Source: a bacterium
GTDB taxonomy: Bacteria > SM23-31 > JAUVVT01
Direction of reading: 5' to 3'
NCBI GenBank assembly: GCA_030604505.1
Contig: JAUVVT010000034.1
Location: 1-9,639, forward strand
DNA: 9,639 bases
Shown here: piece after piece, positions 1 through 6,978 of the stretch
Layout of the letters: the number at the start of each line of letters is the position of its first letter
How positions within the stretch are numbered: the first letter of the stretch is position 1
Notes under the pieces: generated by a model
Told to the model about the DNA's origin: nothing
Database searches by the model: none
The model's input: only the letters and a program-made list of their open reading frames with translations
Made by a program: the position numbers and the translations under genes

Positions 1-860
1 ATCGGACCTGAGAATCCGCTATTTTTGAGCAATGTAAAGAGCCATTTGAATTCGGGAGGCGTTGGGAAACTGTATTTTCTTTCCCTTGATTTTTCCGGAT
101 AATTTCGCCATTCAAAGTCTGCCCATTCTGCCTGTGTTTTTACAGATATCATCCCGATCCGTTCCGCAATTAGGCGAGTATCCACCTGCCAAGCTCCTCC
201 ACTTCCTTCTGTAATTGCATGAGCGAGGTCAAACTGAAAACCAAGCCACTCCGGATCTATGTCCTTTAAAACCTCCCATTCATCCCATATAGAAGCACCG
301 AAATAATTTCCGGCATGATTGTGATTTCCGCCGTAAATCCTGAATTCTTTATTCATCGCCGCCAAATCGCGCATTTTTGCTTTTAATTCATTAAGCTGTT
401 TGGCAATACTGGTTTTTTCATTGTAATGAGCGTAGCCGAGTCGGTAGTGAGTAATGCCAAGTTTTGATGCTGTTCTCAAAACCTTTTCGGTATTGGGATC
501 ATCTGTGCCAATGATGTTTGTAACCATTTTTACAATTTTGGTTCCTGCTTTTTTCACTGCTTCTGCGGCTTTTGGCAGGTCATCTTCTGCACGTTCGGGA
601 AGAACATGCCCTCCGTTCCTGACAGTTAGACCGACACCATCAAAACCTAATTCTTCAACTGCCTCTGCCATTCCGTCATAATCGAGCCATTGAAAATGTT
701 TTGAGAAAACACATATATTTGGTTCACTTTTTGTTTTTCTGCCCATTTTCAAAGTATTTCCAACTAATGAAGAGGATCTTAAGGCAGCTGCAGTTCCTGC
801 TGCTGCTAATCCTGTGAAAAACTCACGCCGCGACAAAACATTTGTAATATTCCTACTCAT
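1..860 (-). CDS. Tat-exported sugar phosphate isomerase/epimerase-like TIM-barrel protein (3' end cut by window)
   Basis: Reading the minus strand from the ATG at 860 gives 286 open codons that run off the left edge, so the C-terminus is missing. The leader has a twin-arginine motif, S10-R-R-E-F-F15, followed by an Ala/Gly-rich hydrophobic stretch. The rest resembles the xylose-isomerase-like (AP endonuclease 2) barrel family. Its 'LGFDGVGLTV' strand lies near residues 71-80. A GNHNHAG segment places H180 and H182, and FDLAH supplies D211 and H214, a spacing typical of the family's metal ligands. K241 follows in the 'ISVK' strand. The start is well supported by an AGGAGG Shine-Dalgarno about six bases upstream. 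Family members isomerise, epimerise or otherwise rearrange sugars; the substrate here is unknown, and export would make a phosphorylated substrate unlikely. It lies downstream of the AKR pair on the same strand but behind a 197-base gap, so it probably has its own promoter. I am confident of the fold, not of the reaction. Confidence 0.85.
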   Translation of the reverse strand, partial: MSRNITNVLSRREFFTGLAAAGTAAALRSSSLVGNTLKMGRKTKSEPNICVFSKHFQWLDYDGMAEAVEELGFDGVGLTVRNGGHVLPERAEDDLPKAAEAVKKAGTKIVKMVTNIIGTDDPNTEKVLRTASKLGITHYRLGYAHYNEKTSIAKQLNELKAKMRDLAAMNKEFRIYGGNHNHAGNYFGASIWDEWEVLKDIDPEWLGFQFDLAHAITEGSGGAWQVDTRLIAERIGMISVKTQAEWADFEWRNYPEKSRERKYSFPTPPEFKWLFTLLKNSGFSGP

Positions 861-1057
861 AAAATTCCTCCTTTAATCTTTCGTATAATTATAACAAAAA
901 ATAGTAAAGAATATAATTTGAGATATAAATAAAGTATGGATATTTATATTTTAATAAAGCAGACTATTGTGAAAGTTTACTTTTATTATAAAGAAAGCAG
1001 GTTTCTACCAAGGATTATATATAATAAAATTAAGAAATTCAAATAAATATTTTTTAT
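861..1057. other. AT-rich intergenic gap between the first AKR-fold gene and the isomerase-like gene
   Basis: These 197 bases contain no credible gene. They hold the extended -10 candidate and the strong AGGAGG ribosome site of the gene ending at the left edge. No GC-rich stem with a T tract, as expected of an intrinsic terminator for the upstream gene, is visible. The length contrasts with the shorter gaps elsewhere on this arm and argues that the isomerase-like gene can be transcribed separately. Confidence 0.6.
888..893 (-). promoter_or_regulatory. Extended -10 promoter candidate for the isomerase-like gene
   Basis: On the minus strand, positions 893 to 888 read TATAAT and are preceded by TG plus one base, giving a complete extended -10 element (TGnTATAAT). 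The -35 region at a 17-base spacing is poor, which extended -10 promoters tolerate. Transcription would begin near 881, giving a leader of about 20 bases that contains the AGGAGG ribosome site. The match is seen directly. Activity is inferred, and AT-rich DNA yields such matches by chance. Confidence 0.4.
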
Positions 1058-2341
1058 TTATACTGCAAAAGACGTTTTCCTATTTGTCAGTGCTGCATGG
1101 GCTCTATGCAATTTTTTGACAACCGGCAATTGATTAGGACAGTGTTCTTCACATCTTCCGCAGTCGTCACATCTGGTAACCTTTTTATATTCCGGCAATT
1201 CGTTATACAGACTCTTTGCATAGTCTCCCCATTGATAGTTATTATAATACATACCGAATCTCAGAATATCCGGAACAGGTATTCCTTTTGGACAGTACGG
1301 GGTGCAGGTTTCACACATTCTGCAATAATCTTTATCAGCGATGCGTGTATATAGATCCAGCAGTTCTTTTTGCGTTGAAGTCATTTCTTTTGTAATAACT
1401 CCCTCAACATTTTCAATAACCTGCTGGACAGTGTCCATACCTACAGCAGCAGCAGTGATATTTTCATTCTGCAGTATCCATCGCAGCATTGCATGATATA
1501 TATTTTTCGTACCATAATCTTTAAGTTTCTTCATCATTTCCTGTATTTCGGAGTTGTGTGTCTGGTTTGCCCAGTATGGAATAAAGTTACCAGTTAAAGG
1601 TTTTATGACTATTACACCAACATCTTCATTTTTTGCTAACTTCAGAACTCTTTCAGCACCCGGAATGTCAGCGGGACCCTGTTTGATCATACTCATACGA
1701 TTGTATGGTATATGAAGCCAGTCAAGATAATCCTTCTTTATTGCCCATTCGTGCATACGCGGATCGTGGCAGCTCATACCGACAAAGCGTATCTTACCCT
1801 CCTCTTTCATTTTGTGCATAGCTTCAAATCCTTCGTCAGTGCCAGAGCCTTTGGAGAAACTAAGATCAATTACATCGGTTTGCAGTTCTCTAAGACTTTT
1901 CTCAATACTGGCTCGCATCTTTTCTTTAGAATCAGGAAGAACGGCAATGGTTAAATACAGCTCGTTTCTTCTGTGTTTCACCGTTTTGCCTATAAGTTCG
2001 ACTGTGTTATGATAAGATGGACTTGTAGTTATAAAATTACCGCCGAGGTCAAGAAGTTTATTAAAAACGTCTCCGCGCTCTCTGAGCCATTTATGGAAAA
2101 GAAAAGGTCCAAGTGTTTTGGAAAGCGAACCGCTTGCACAGCCCACACCGATTTCTGAAATCATCAGATTCGTTCTACCCAATCTTCTATACTTCATACC
2201 GATAGAGGGTTTTGTTCCGGAATCTTCATTTTTTCCGAAAATTGGTTTTGCAAATGTGGTGCTGATTATAGATGCGCTGCCCAGCTCCAAAAATTCTCTG
2301 CGGGTAAAATCCTTTTTTGAAATTTTACTTTTTTCAGCCAT
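1058..2341 (-). CDS. Tat-exported aldo/keto-reductase-fold protein with two C-terminal 4Fe-4S motifs, copy A (degenerate catalytic tetrad)
   Basis: This 427-residue protein starts with a Tat leader (T13-R-R-E-F-L18 and a hydrophobic stretch to about residue 31). An AKR barrel follows from about residue 48 (GMKYRRLGRTNL) to about 320, resembling the predicted Fe-S AKR oxidoreductases of COG1453. The C-terminal domain has two complete ferredoxin-type motifs: C340/C343/C346/C350-P and C391/C394/C397/C401-P. Loading of Fe-S clusters in the cytoplasm would explain the use of Tat. The catalytic tetrad is badly eroded. Only Tyr110 remains; the Asp position is T105, and by my alignment the Lys and His positions are about A133 and K164. 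A normal NAD(P)H-dependent AKR reaction is therefore doubtful, and electron transfer or a new chemistry is possible. The gene follows its paralogue by 94 bases on the same strand. The ribosome site is weak, with only an AGAG-like stretch. Fold and clusters are secure; function is unknown. Confidence 0.88.
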   Translation of the reverse strand: MAEKSKISKKDFTRREFLELGSASIISTTFAKPIFGKNEDSGTKPSIGMKYRRLGRTNLMISEIGVGCASGSLSKTLGPFLFHKWLRERGDVFNKLLDLGGNFITTSPSYHNTVELIGKTVKHRRNELYLTIAVLPDSKEKMRASIEKSLRELQTDVIDLSFSKGSGTDEGFEAMHKMKEEGKIRFVGMSCHDPRMHEWAIKKDYLDWLHIPYNRMSMIKQGPADIPGAERVLKLAKNEDVGVIVIKPLTGNFIPYWANQTHNSEIQEMMKKLKDYGTKNIYHAMLRWILQNENITAAAVGMDTVQQVIENVEGVITKEMTSTQKELLDLYTRIADKDYCRMCETCTPYCPKGIPVPDILRFGMYYNNYQWGDYAKSLYNELPEYKKVTRCDDCGRCEEHCPNQLPVVKKLHRAHAALTNRKTSFAV

Positions 2342-2435
2342 AAAGTAATGCTCTTTGAGTTTATTATTTTACCAAGACTTTATAAAGAGTTAATTGATTT
2401 ATATAAAAATATCTTATCAATCCAAAAATCCCTGT
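2342..2435. other. Short AT-rich spacer between the two AKR-fold paralogues
   Basis: These 94 bases carry no gene, no obvious intrinsic terminator and no convincing promoter. They contain only a weak purine stretch (AGAG) about ten bases before the start of copy A. Read-through from copy B into copy A is the simplest reading. Weak initiation could leave copy A made in smaller amounts, which is an inference. Confidence 0.45.
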
Positions 2436-3740
2436 TTACACAGAGACAGAGGGTTTATTATCTGTCAAAAGGGAATGAGCGTGATAAATATTTTCAACGA
2501 TTTTCAATCCGTACGGGCAGTGTTCTTCGCATCTGCCGCAGTCATCACACCGTACAGCTTTCTGATAGTCGGGCAATTCATTATATAGGTTTTTGGCATA
2601 ATCTCCCCATTGATAATTATTATAATACATCCGGAACCGCAGAATATCGGGAATAGGAAGCCCTTTGGGACAATGTGGGACACATGTTGTGCATAACCTG
2701 CAGTAGTCCTTATCGGCAAGCCGTGCATAGTCTTCAAGTAATTCATCCTGCATTGCCGAAGCGTACTGGTCTCGTGTAACCACTGCCTCTACATCTTCAA
2801 TTACCTGCTCGACAGTATCCATTCCGACTGCACAAGCTGTGATATTCGGATTGCCGAGATTCCATCTGAGCATCGCCTGGTAAAGATTTTTGGGACCGTA
2901 ATCTTTGAATTTTTTCATCATCTCCTGTATTTCGGGGTCGTTTGTTTGGTTTGCCCAGTAAGGAATGAAGTTACCCGTTAATGGTTTTATACCGATTATG
3001 CCTACACCGTTTTCTTTTGCCATTTTAAATAATCTTTCTGCGCTGATTATATCTGCCGGTCCTTGTTTTATCATCCCGAGTCTGTTATATGGCATTTGTA
3101 TAAAGTCAACATACCCTTTCCGTATTGCCCATTCGTGCAAGCGTGGGTCGTGCTGGCTCAATCCTATATATCGGATTTTCCCTTCTTCCTGGAATTTACG
3201 AAGATTTGCAAAACCTTCGTCGGTACCATTTATATACGAAAACCAAAGGTCAATATAGTCTGTTTGTAAGTCTTTAAGAGCTTTTTCCAAGTTCTTTCGC
3301 ATTTCTTTTTCGGAACGGGGATAATGTCCAATGACATAGTAAATCTCATCCCTTCTGTGTTTAGTTGCTTTACCGGTCAATTCTACAGTATTATGATAAC
3401 CCACATTAGTATCAATAAAGTTACCGCCTAAGTCAAGAAGTTTATTTAAACAGTCTCCCCGCTCTCTTCGCCATTTGTCAAACAGGAAAGGACCAAGCTG
3501 CCGGGATAGAGAACCGCTTGCCATTCCCACACCAACTTCAGATAACATTATGTCTGTACTGCCGAGTTTTCTGTATTTCATACCAGTTTCAGGTTTGTAA
3601 TGCGGGTCATTACTTTTAGCAAGACCCGGTTTTGCTAAAGTGCTTCCGACAATTGCGGCACCGCTGTATCCAATAAATTCGCGCCTGGTTATACCGCTTT
3701 TTCTATCTTTCTTATTGTCTGTATTACTCATATTTGACAT
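2436..3740 (-). CDS. Tat-exported aldo/keto-reductase-fold protein with two C-terminal 4Fe-4S motifs, copy B
   Basis: This 434-residue paralogue of the next gene downstream has the same layout. The Tat leader is T18-R-R-E-F-I23. An AKR barrel runs from about residue 53 to 325, and a dicluster ferredoxin tail has C347/C350/C353/C357-P and C398/C401/C404/C408-P. Over residues 216-285 I count 52 of 70 positions identical to copy A, including a shared IKPLTGNFIPYWANQT block. The tetrad Asp (D110 in GGNFIDT) and Tyr (Y115) are present. By my alignment the Lys and His positions hold about G138 and Y169, so a standard AKR hydride transfer is unlikely. The start at 3740 has a good GGAG ribosome site six bases upstream; an in-frame ATG at 3731 is less well placed. 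It begins 37 bases after the DUF6807 gene and is probably co-transcribed with it. A role in periplasmic sugar oxidoreduction or electron transfer is inferred from context. Confidence 0.88.
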   Translation of the reverse strand: MSNMSNTDNKKDRKSGITRREFIGYSGAAIVGSTLAKPGLAKSNDPHYKPETGMKYRKLGSTDIMLSEVGVGMASGSLSRQLGPFLFDKWRRERGDCLNKLLDLGGNFIDTNVGYHNTVELTGKATKHRRDEIYYVIGHYPRSEKEMRKNLEKALKDLQTDYIDLWFSYINGTDEGFANLRKFQEEGKIRYIGLSQHDPRLHEWAIRKGYVDFIQMPYNRLGMIKQGPADIISAERLFKMAKENGVGIIGIKPLTGNFIPYWANQTNDPEIQEMMKKFKDYGPKNLYQAMLRWNLGNPNITACAVGMDTVEQVIEDVEAVVTRDQYASAMQDELLEDYARLADKDYCRLCTTCVPHCPKGLPIPDILRFRMYYNNYQWGDYAKNLYNELPDYQKAVRCDDCGRCEEHCPYGLKIVENIYHAHSLLTDNKPSVSV

Positions 3741-3777
3741 TCTCTGCTCCTTTTATATTTATGAGAAAATACTTTAA

Positions 3778-5244
3778 TTATTTTAAAATATCCCATTTAA
3801 TATCGGGTGGATTAACAAAATCATTAGCGATTTGTTCATTTAAATCCTTATTCGGCTTTCCGTCATGAGCAAAGAAACGATAAACAAGGCTTATAGGACT
3901 GCTTTCAGTAACGGTATAAGGTTCTTTATTTGCAAAGTTATAGCAGAAATACGGAAAATCAGGATGAATACGGACAGTTGTCGGATAACGCTGATTCAAC
4001 GGATGGTCAAACATCACAAGTCCTCCCCAATCACTGCCAAATGGTCCGGTAAAATCTACCCAGTGTGCCTCCGTATGGTTTCCATCTATACGTGTTTTTC
4101 CTTCGCTTGTTAGAACATCGAGCGATGCGTTATTAGGCTGCCACTCATCTGTACCCCTGAATGTCATGCCGCCGTAGTAATACTGTAGTATTTCCATTGT
4201 AAGGTCGCTCTTTTCTTCTCCTTTTGTAATTCTTTTAACCTTTCCGTCTACTATTACAGTTGCAGTTGTGGTTTCGGTTGGAATTTTCTTTGGATTTTCA
4301 GGGTCGACTGGCATCTGACTGACATATATATCAAAAATCCATCCTTTTTCTTCTGGTACAGCATAAGTCCTGATAACTTTTACTTCCCGCATTAGAGTGT
4401 TTCCTTTATAAACACCTTTGTTATAAACGGCAAGTTCTGAAAAGATGTGCCCTTCAACAATACTTGGACCCAGTTCATCCGGTAATTTCCTGCCGGGTTC
4501 ATCACCCAAATTCCAAAAGTTTGTTTCTAAATCACCAAATTTTAATGTTTTCCAGGCAAAAAATATACCCCGATGATGATTGTGTTCCTGGGAAAAATCC
4601 TGCGTTATAATCTTCCCCGATGGTGTCCAGACCGGATGCATATAAGCTGCTCTGTCATAAGGACCGGCTTCGCCCTTTTTTTCGTGGATGACTCCATAAT
4701 TGTATCGAAAGATAGGCTTATCGCCATATTTTACCATAAGTTGTTTATTATCAATTTCTTCAATTGCAAATGGTCTTTCATGAGGTGTTCCTTCTTTTGA
4801 AACAAGTTTAAAGATTCTTTTGGTTCCCTTTGGAGTTTTTCCGTTAAGAATCCAGACAAGAACCCCCTTCCCCGCTACTCTTTCCCAATCGAAATCCGAT
4901 TCGGCAGCCCATTGTACATCAAGCTTTGCTTTCTGTCCTCCTTCTTCAACAAGGACGAAATGATTGTTCCGAAGCAGTGATAGATCCGCAGCATCCCCAA
5001 TGTAATGAAAAAAACCTTCTCTGCGGAATTTTGCAGGGTCGCCAAAAATATCTGCCGGTAAACACTGATAACGGATTATTGTGTTTATCCGGTCGCTGTC
5101 ACCGGCATTCACAGTCATTGTTCCCAGTACTATTTCAGCTTTCTTCTTCGGACCACAGCCGCTTATTAAGATAATAATGGCAGCAAAAAATATCAAGCAA
5201 ATCACAGCAAGATTAGTTCCATTTTTGCAATTTCTTTTGTTCAT
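3778..5244 (-). CDS. DUF6807 (PmoA-like) family lipoprotein
   Basis: I place the start at 5244, giving 488 residues, because GAGG sits nine bases upstream. The ATG at 5259 would add five residues but has no ribosome site. The N-terminus is a Sec lipoprotein leader: basic residues, a long hydrophobic run, then I-S-G-C with the lipidated cysteine at residue 30. It is the only protein here without a Tat leader. From about residue 178 the sequence resembles DUF6807, called methane oxygenase PmoA-like in databases but unrelated in role to methane oxidation. Its hallmarks are HPVWTPSG at 203-210 and a His cluster H221-N-H223-H224-R-G, which could bind a ligand or metal. The C-terminal block around G403-G-L-V-M-F-D-H also fits. 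The family is common in Planctomycetota and Bacteroidota carbohydrate loci, but its reaction is not known to me. Residues up to about 175 look like an added region I do not recognise. It is probably the first gene of the leftward operon. Confidence 0.85.
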   Translation of the reverse strand: MNKRNCKNGTNLAVICLIFFAAIIILISGCGPKKKAEIVLGTMTVNAGDSDRINTIIRYQCLPADIFGDPAKFRREGFFHYIGDAADLSLLRNNHFVLVEEGGQKAKLDVQWAAESDFDWERVAGKGVLVWILNGKTPKGTKRIFKLVSKEGTPHERPFAIEEIDNKQLMVKYGDKPIFRYNYGVIHEKKGEAGPYDRAAYMHPVWTPSGKIITQDFSQEHNHHRGIFFAWKTLKFGDLETNFWNLGDEPGRKLPDELGPSIVEGHIFSELAVYNKGVYKGNTLMREVKVIRTYAVPEEKGWIFDIYVSQMPVDPENPKKIPTETTTATVIVDGKVKRITKGEEKSDLTMEILQYYYGGMTFRGTDEWQPNNASLDVLTSEGKTRIDGNHTEAHWVDFTGPFGSDWGGLVMFDHPLNQRYPTTVRIHPDFPYFCYNFANKEPYTVTESSPISLVYRFFAHDGKPNKDLNEQIANDFVNPPDIKWDILK

Positions 5245-5253
5245 AATCTTAAA

Positions 5254-5257
5254 CCTC
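5254..5257 (-). promoter_or_regulatory. Ribosome binding site deciding the DUF6807 start
   Basis: On the minus strand GAGG occupies 5257 to 5254, nine bases before the ATG at 5244. The same bases lie inside the upstream in-frame ATG-AGG beginning at 5259, which has no Shine-Dalgarno of its own. This favours the shorter protein. Confidence 0.55.
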
Positions 5258-5349
5258 ATTGATTTTTGATGGATAAATAATTCAATTTAATAGAAGATTT
5301 GTTTTCATTTGCAAAATCGTAATGAAATATAAATCGAGGTATGTTATTT

Positions 5350-5400
5350 ATTATTTTGTTTTTAAAATAGATTAAATATTATTTATTGTAACAAAATAAT
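5350..5400. repeat. Perfect 11-base inverted repeat, possible operator
   Basis: ATTATTTTGTT at 5350-5360 is the exact reverse complement of AACAAAATAAT at 5390-5400, separated by 29 bases. The arms are AT-rich, so the repeat could arise by chance. Its place between divergent promoters makes a regulator-binding or looping site conceivable. A terminator is unlikely because the stem has almost no G or C and the loop is long. Confidence 0.4.
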
Positions 5401-5567
5401 CAAAATCTTTATTTATAACAAGCATTTTCTTGCAAAATTGCCAAATAAATAATACATTATATTAATAAACAAGTAAATCCCCTTAGGAAGCCAGTCACTT
5501 CATTTTTCATTTTTTCTAAGATTTTAATAAGTATTTTTTAAAATAAAAAACTTTTCGGGAGACAGGC

Positions 5568-6833
5568 ATGAAAAACAATAACAACACGAAAACCACTCGT
5601 AGAGATTTTCTCACTAAATCGGTAATGGCAGGTGCCCTTTTGTCACCTTCTGCAGCTGGTAATGCGGTTCTGAATGTTCCACCCACACCAACCGGTATCA
5701 AGAAACTAAAAATAACTAAAATTGAGTCAATTTTACTTACAAAACCACTCAAAGAACGTTTCTGGATGGCATTGTCTCCGATTGGGGGTTATGATCCTAA
5801 AGCTACTCGCGTTATCGTATACGTTCATACAGACCAAAGAGTAGTGGGCATCGGCGAAGGGCGTGACGGTGGAGTTTCAGCCTTGATGAAAGGTTTTGGT
5901 GACCTTCTTATTGGCGAAGATCCCTTCGAGGTCGAACATATCTGGCAAAAGATGTTTAATGTTACCATCAGCCGACAGGGTGCCATTAAGGGATGGGGAC
6001 GGAGCAGTGTTATTGGTGCCATGGCGCCACTGGATGCTGCACTTTGGGATATTATGGCAAAGACAGCAGGTTTGCCTCTATATAAATTTCTTGGCGGTAG
6101 AAACGATCCTATCGATTGCTACGTTACTGGATGTTACTATCGCGAGGGAACAGGTGAAAGGGAACTAGTTGAGGAGGTCGAGCGATATATAAAGATGGGT
6201 TACAAGGCACTGAAAATCAAAGTGGGCGGCGTTTCTATCGATGAAGACGTCGAACGTGCCCGCATTATACGCAAAACAGCCGGTGATGATTTTCGCCTTA
6301 TGATGGATGTCAACAAAGGATGGAGTCTGCGCCAATCCATCGAAGCCTCTCACAAACTGCATCAGTTCGATTTCACCTGGCTTGAAGAACCCTTACACTG
6401 GTATGATAATGTAGATGCTCTTGTCCGTTTGAAGAAAGACTGCCCCATACCGTTGGCTTCCGGGGAAGGCGAGGACAACCGCTATGGTGCCCGGCGGTTG
6501 CTCGAAACGGGTGCTATCGACTTTATGCAATTCGACTGCCACAAATACGCCGGACCGACGGAATGGTTGAAAGTGGCTGCATTGGCTGCCTCTCAGGACG
6601 TTTGGATGGCGCCGCATCACGAACCGCAGCTTCATGGCCACTTGATGGCTTCTATTTCAAATGCATATATTCTCGAGACTTTCGGAAATCCGAACCGAGA
6701 TCCATGGTGGTTTGAACTTTACACTCGCAAACCGGAAATAGTTGACAGTAAGCTGACGCTGTTGGATGAGGTAGGCATTGGTGTAGAGTTTGACAAAGCG
6801 ACATTAAAAAAATATGGAACAAAGATTGTATAG
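5568..6833 (+). CDS. Tat-tagged enolase-superfamily enzyme, mandelate racemase subgroup (probable acid-sugar dehydratase or epimerase)
   Basis: This 421-residue protein has a twin-arginine motif (T10-R-R-D-F-L15) before a short, weakly hydrophobic stretch. The enolase-superfamily N-terminal capping domain runs from about 46 to 165 and the modified TIM barrel from about 170 to 405. The active-site set of the mandelate racemase subgroup is visible: K216-I-K218 at the end of strand 2; metal ligands D247, E273 or E274 in WLEEP, and E300 in ASGE; and an apparent D323/H350 dyad in FMQFD and MAPHHEPQ. Such enzymes abstract the proton alpha to a carboxylate, and most relatives dehydrate or epimerise aldonic or uronic acids, so an acid sugar is the likely substrate. 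The start has GGGAG upstream. It opens the rightward arm, ahead of a sulfatase 145 bases downstream. Export is odd for this normally cytoplasmic superfamily. The family call is firm; substrate and export are inferred. Confidence 0.92.
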   Translation: MKNNNNTKTTRRDFLTKSVMAGALLSPSAAGNAVLNVPPTPTGIKKLKITKIESILLTKPLKERFWMALSPIGGYDPKATRVIVYVHTDQRVVGIGEGRDGGVSALMKGFGDLLIGEDPFEVEHIWQKMFNVTISRQGAIKGWGRSSVIGAMAPLDAALWDIMAKTAGLPLYKFLGGRNDPIDCYVTGCYYREGTGERELVEEVERYIKMGYKALKIKVGGVSIDEDVERARIIRKTAGDDFRLMMDVNKGWSLRQSIEASHKLHQFDFTWLEEPLHWYDNVDALVRLKKDCPIPLASGEGEDNRYGARRLLETGAIDFMQFDCHKYAGPTEWLKVAALAASQDVWMAPHHEPQLHGHLMASISNAYILETFGNPNRDPWWFELYTRKPEIVDSKLTLLDEVGIGVEFDKATLKKYGTKIV

Positions 6834-6978
6834 CTGCATTTTAGCTGAAAGGTGAACAGAGATTTAAATAGAAATACTTTTTAACGGCATATAATAGTCA
6901 TATAAGTTAGGTCGGTCATATATAGTACAAGTCTATCTGAAAAATTTATGTATTTTATTTCGATAAGGAGAAAAAACA
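6834..6978 (+). other. Intergenic spacer before the first sulfatase, with a TATAAT hexamer
   Basis: These 145 bases contain no gene. A perfect TATAAT lies at 6890-6895, but there is no recognisable -35 at 16-18 bases spacing and no TGn extension. A separate promoter for the sulfatase-deacetylase pair is therefore only possible. An AGGAG ribosome site lies eight bases before the ATG at 6979. No terminator-like GC stem follows the upstream gene. Confidence 0.35.

Larger units (their letters stand above)
5245..5567. promoter_or_regulatory. Divergent AT-rich promoter region between the two gene arms
   Basis: This 323-base region separates the leftward and rightward gene sets and should contain both promoters. 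For the left arm, the minus strand has TTGCAA at 5314-5309, then 16 bases, then TATTAA at 5292-5287. For the right arm, the plus strand has TTGCAA at 5430-5435, then 17 bases, then TACATT at 5453-5458. Both are only partial matches to sigma-70 consensus in very AT-rich DNA, so neither is reliable. A perfect 11-base inverted repeat lies between them. The GGAG ribosome site of the enolase-superfamily gene is just before 5568. I see no small gene or structured RNA here. Confidence 0.45.

Noticed and set aside
454..681. 75-codon plus-strand open frame near the left edge
   Set aside because: It is antisense to the isomerase-like gene, which is supported by its Tat leader, ribosome site and barrel motifs.
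1041..1059. Hairpin AAATAAA/TTTATTT at the stop codon of AKR copy A, considered as a terminator
   Set aside because: The seven-pair stem contains only A-T pairs, so it is too weak for an intrinsic terminator and likely reflects AT-rich sequence.
2348..2656. 102-codon plus-strand open frame overlapping the end of AKR copy B
   Set aside because: It is mostly antisense to the conserved ferredoxin tail, has no recognisable domain, and has no supporting ribosome site.
5482..5520. Inverted CTTAG/CTAAG pair upstream of the enolase-superfamily gene
   Set aside because: Only five bases pair across a 29-base loop, which is expected by chance.
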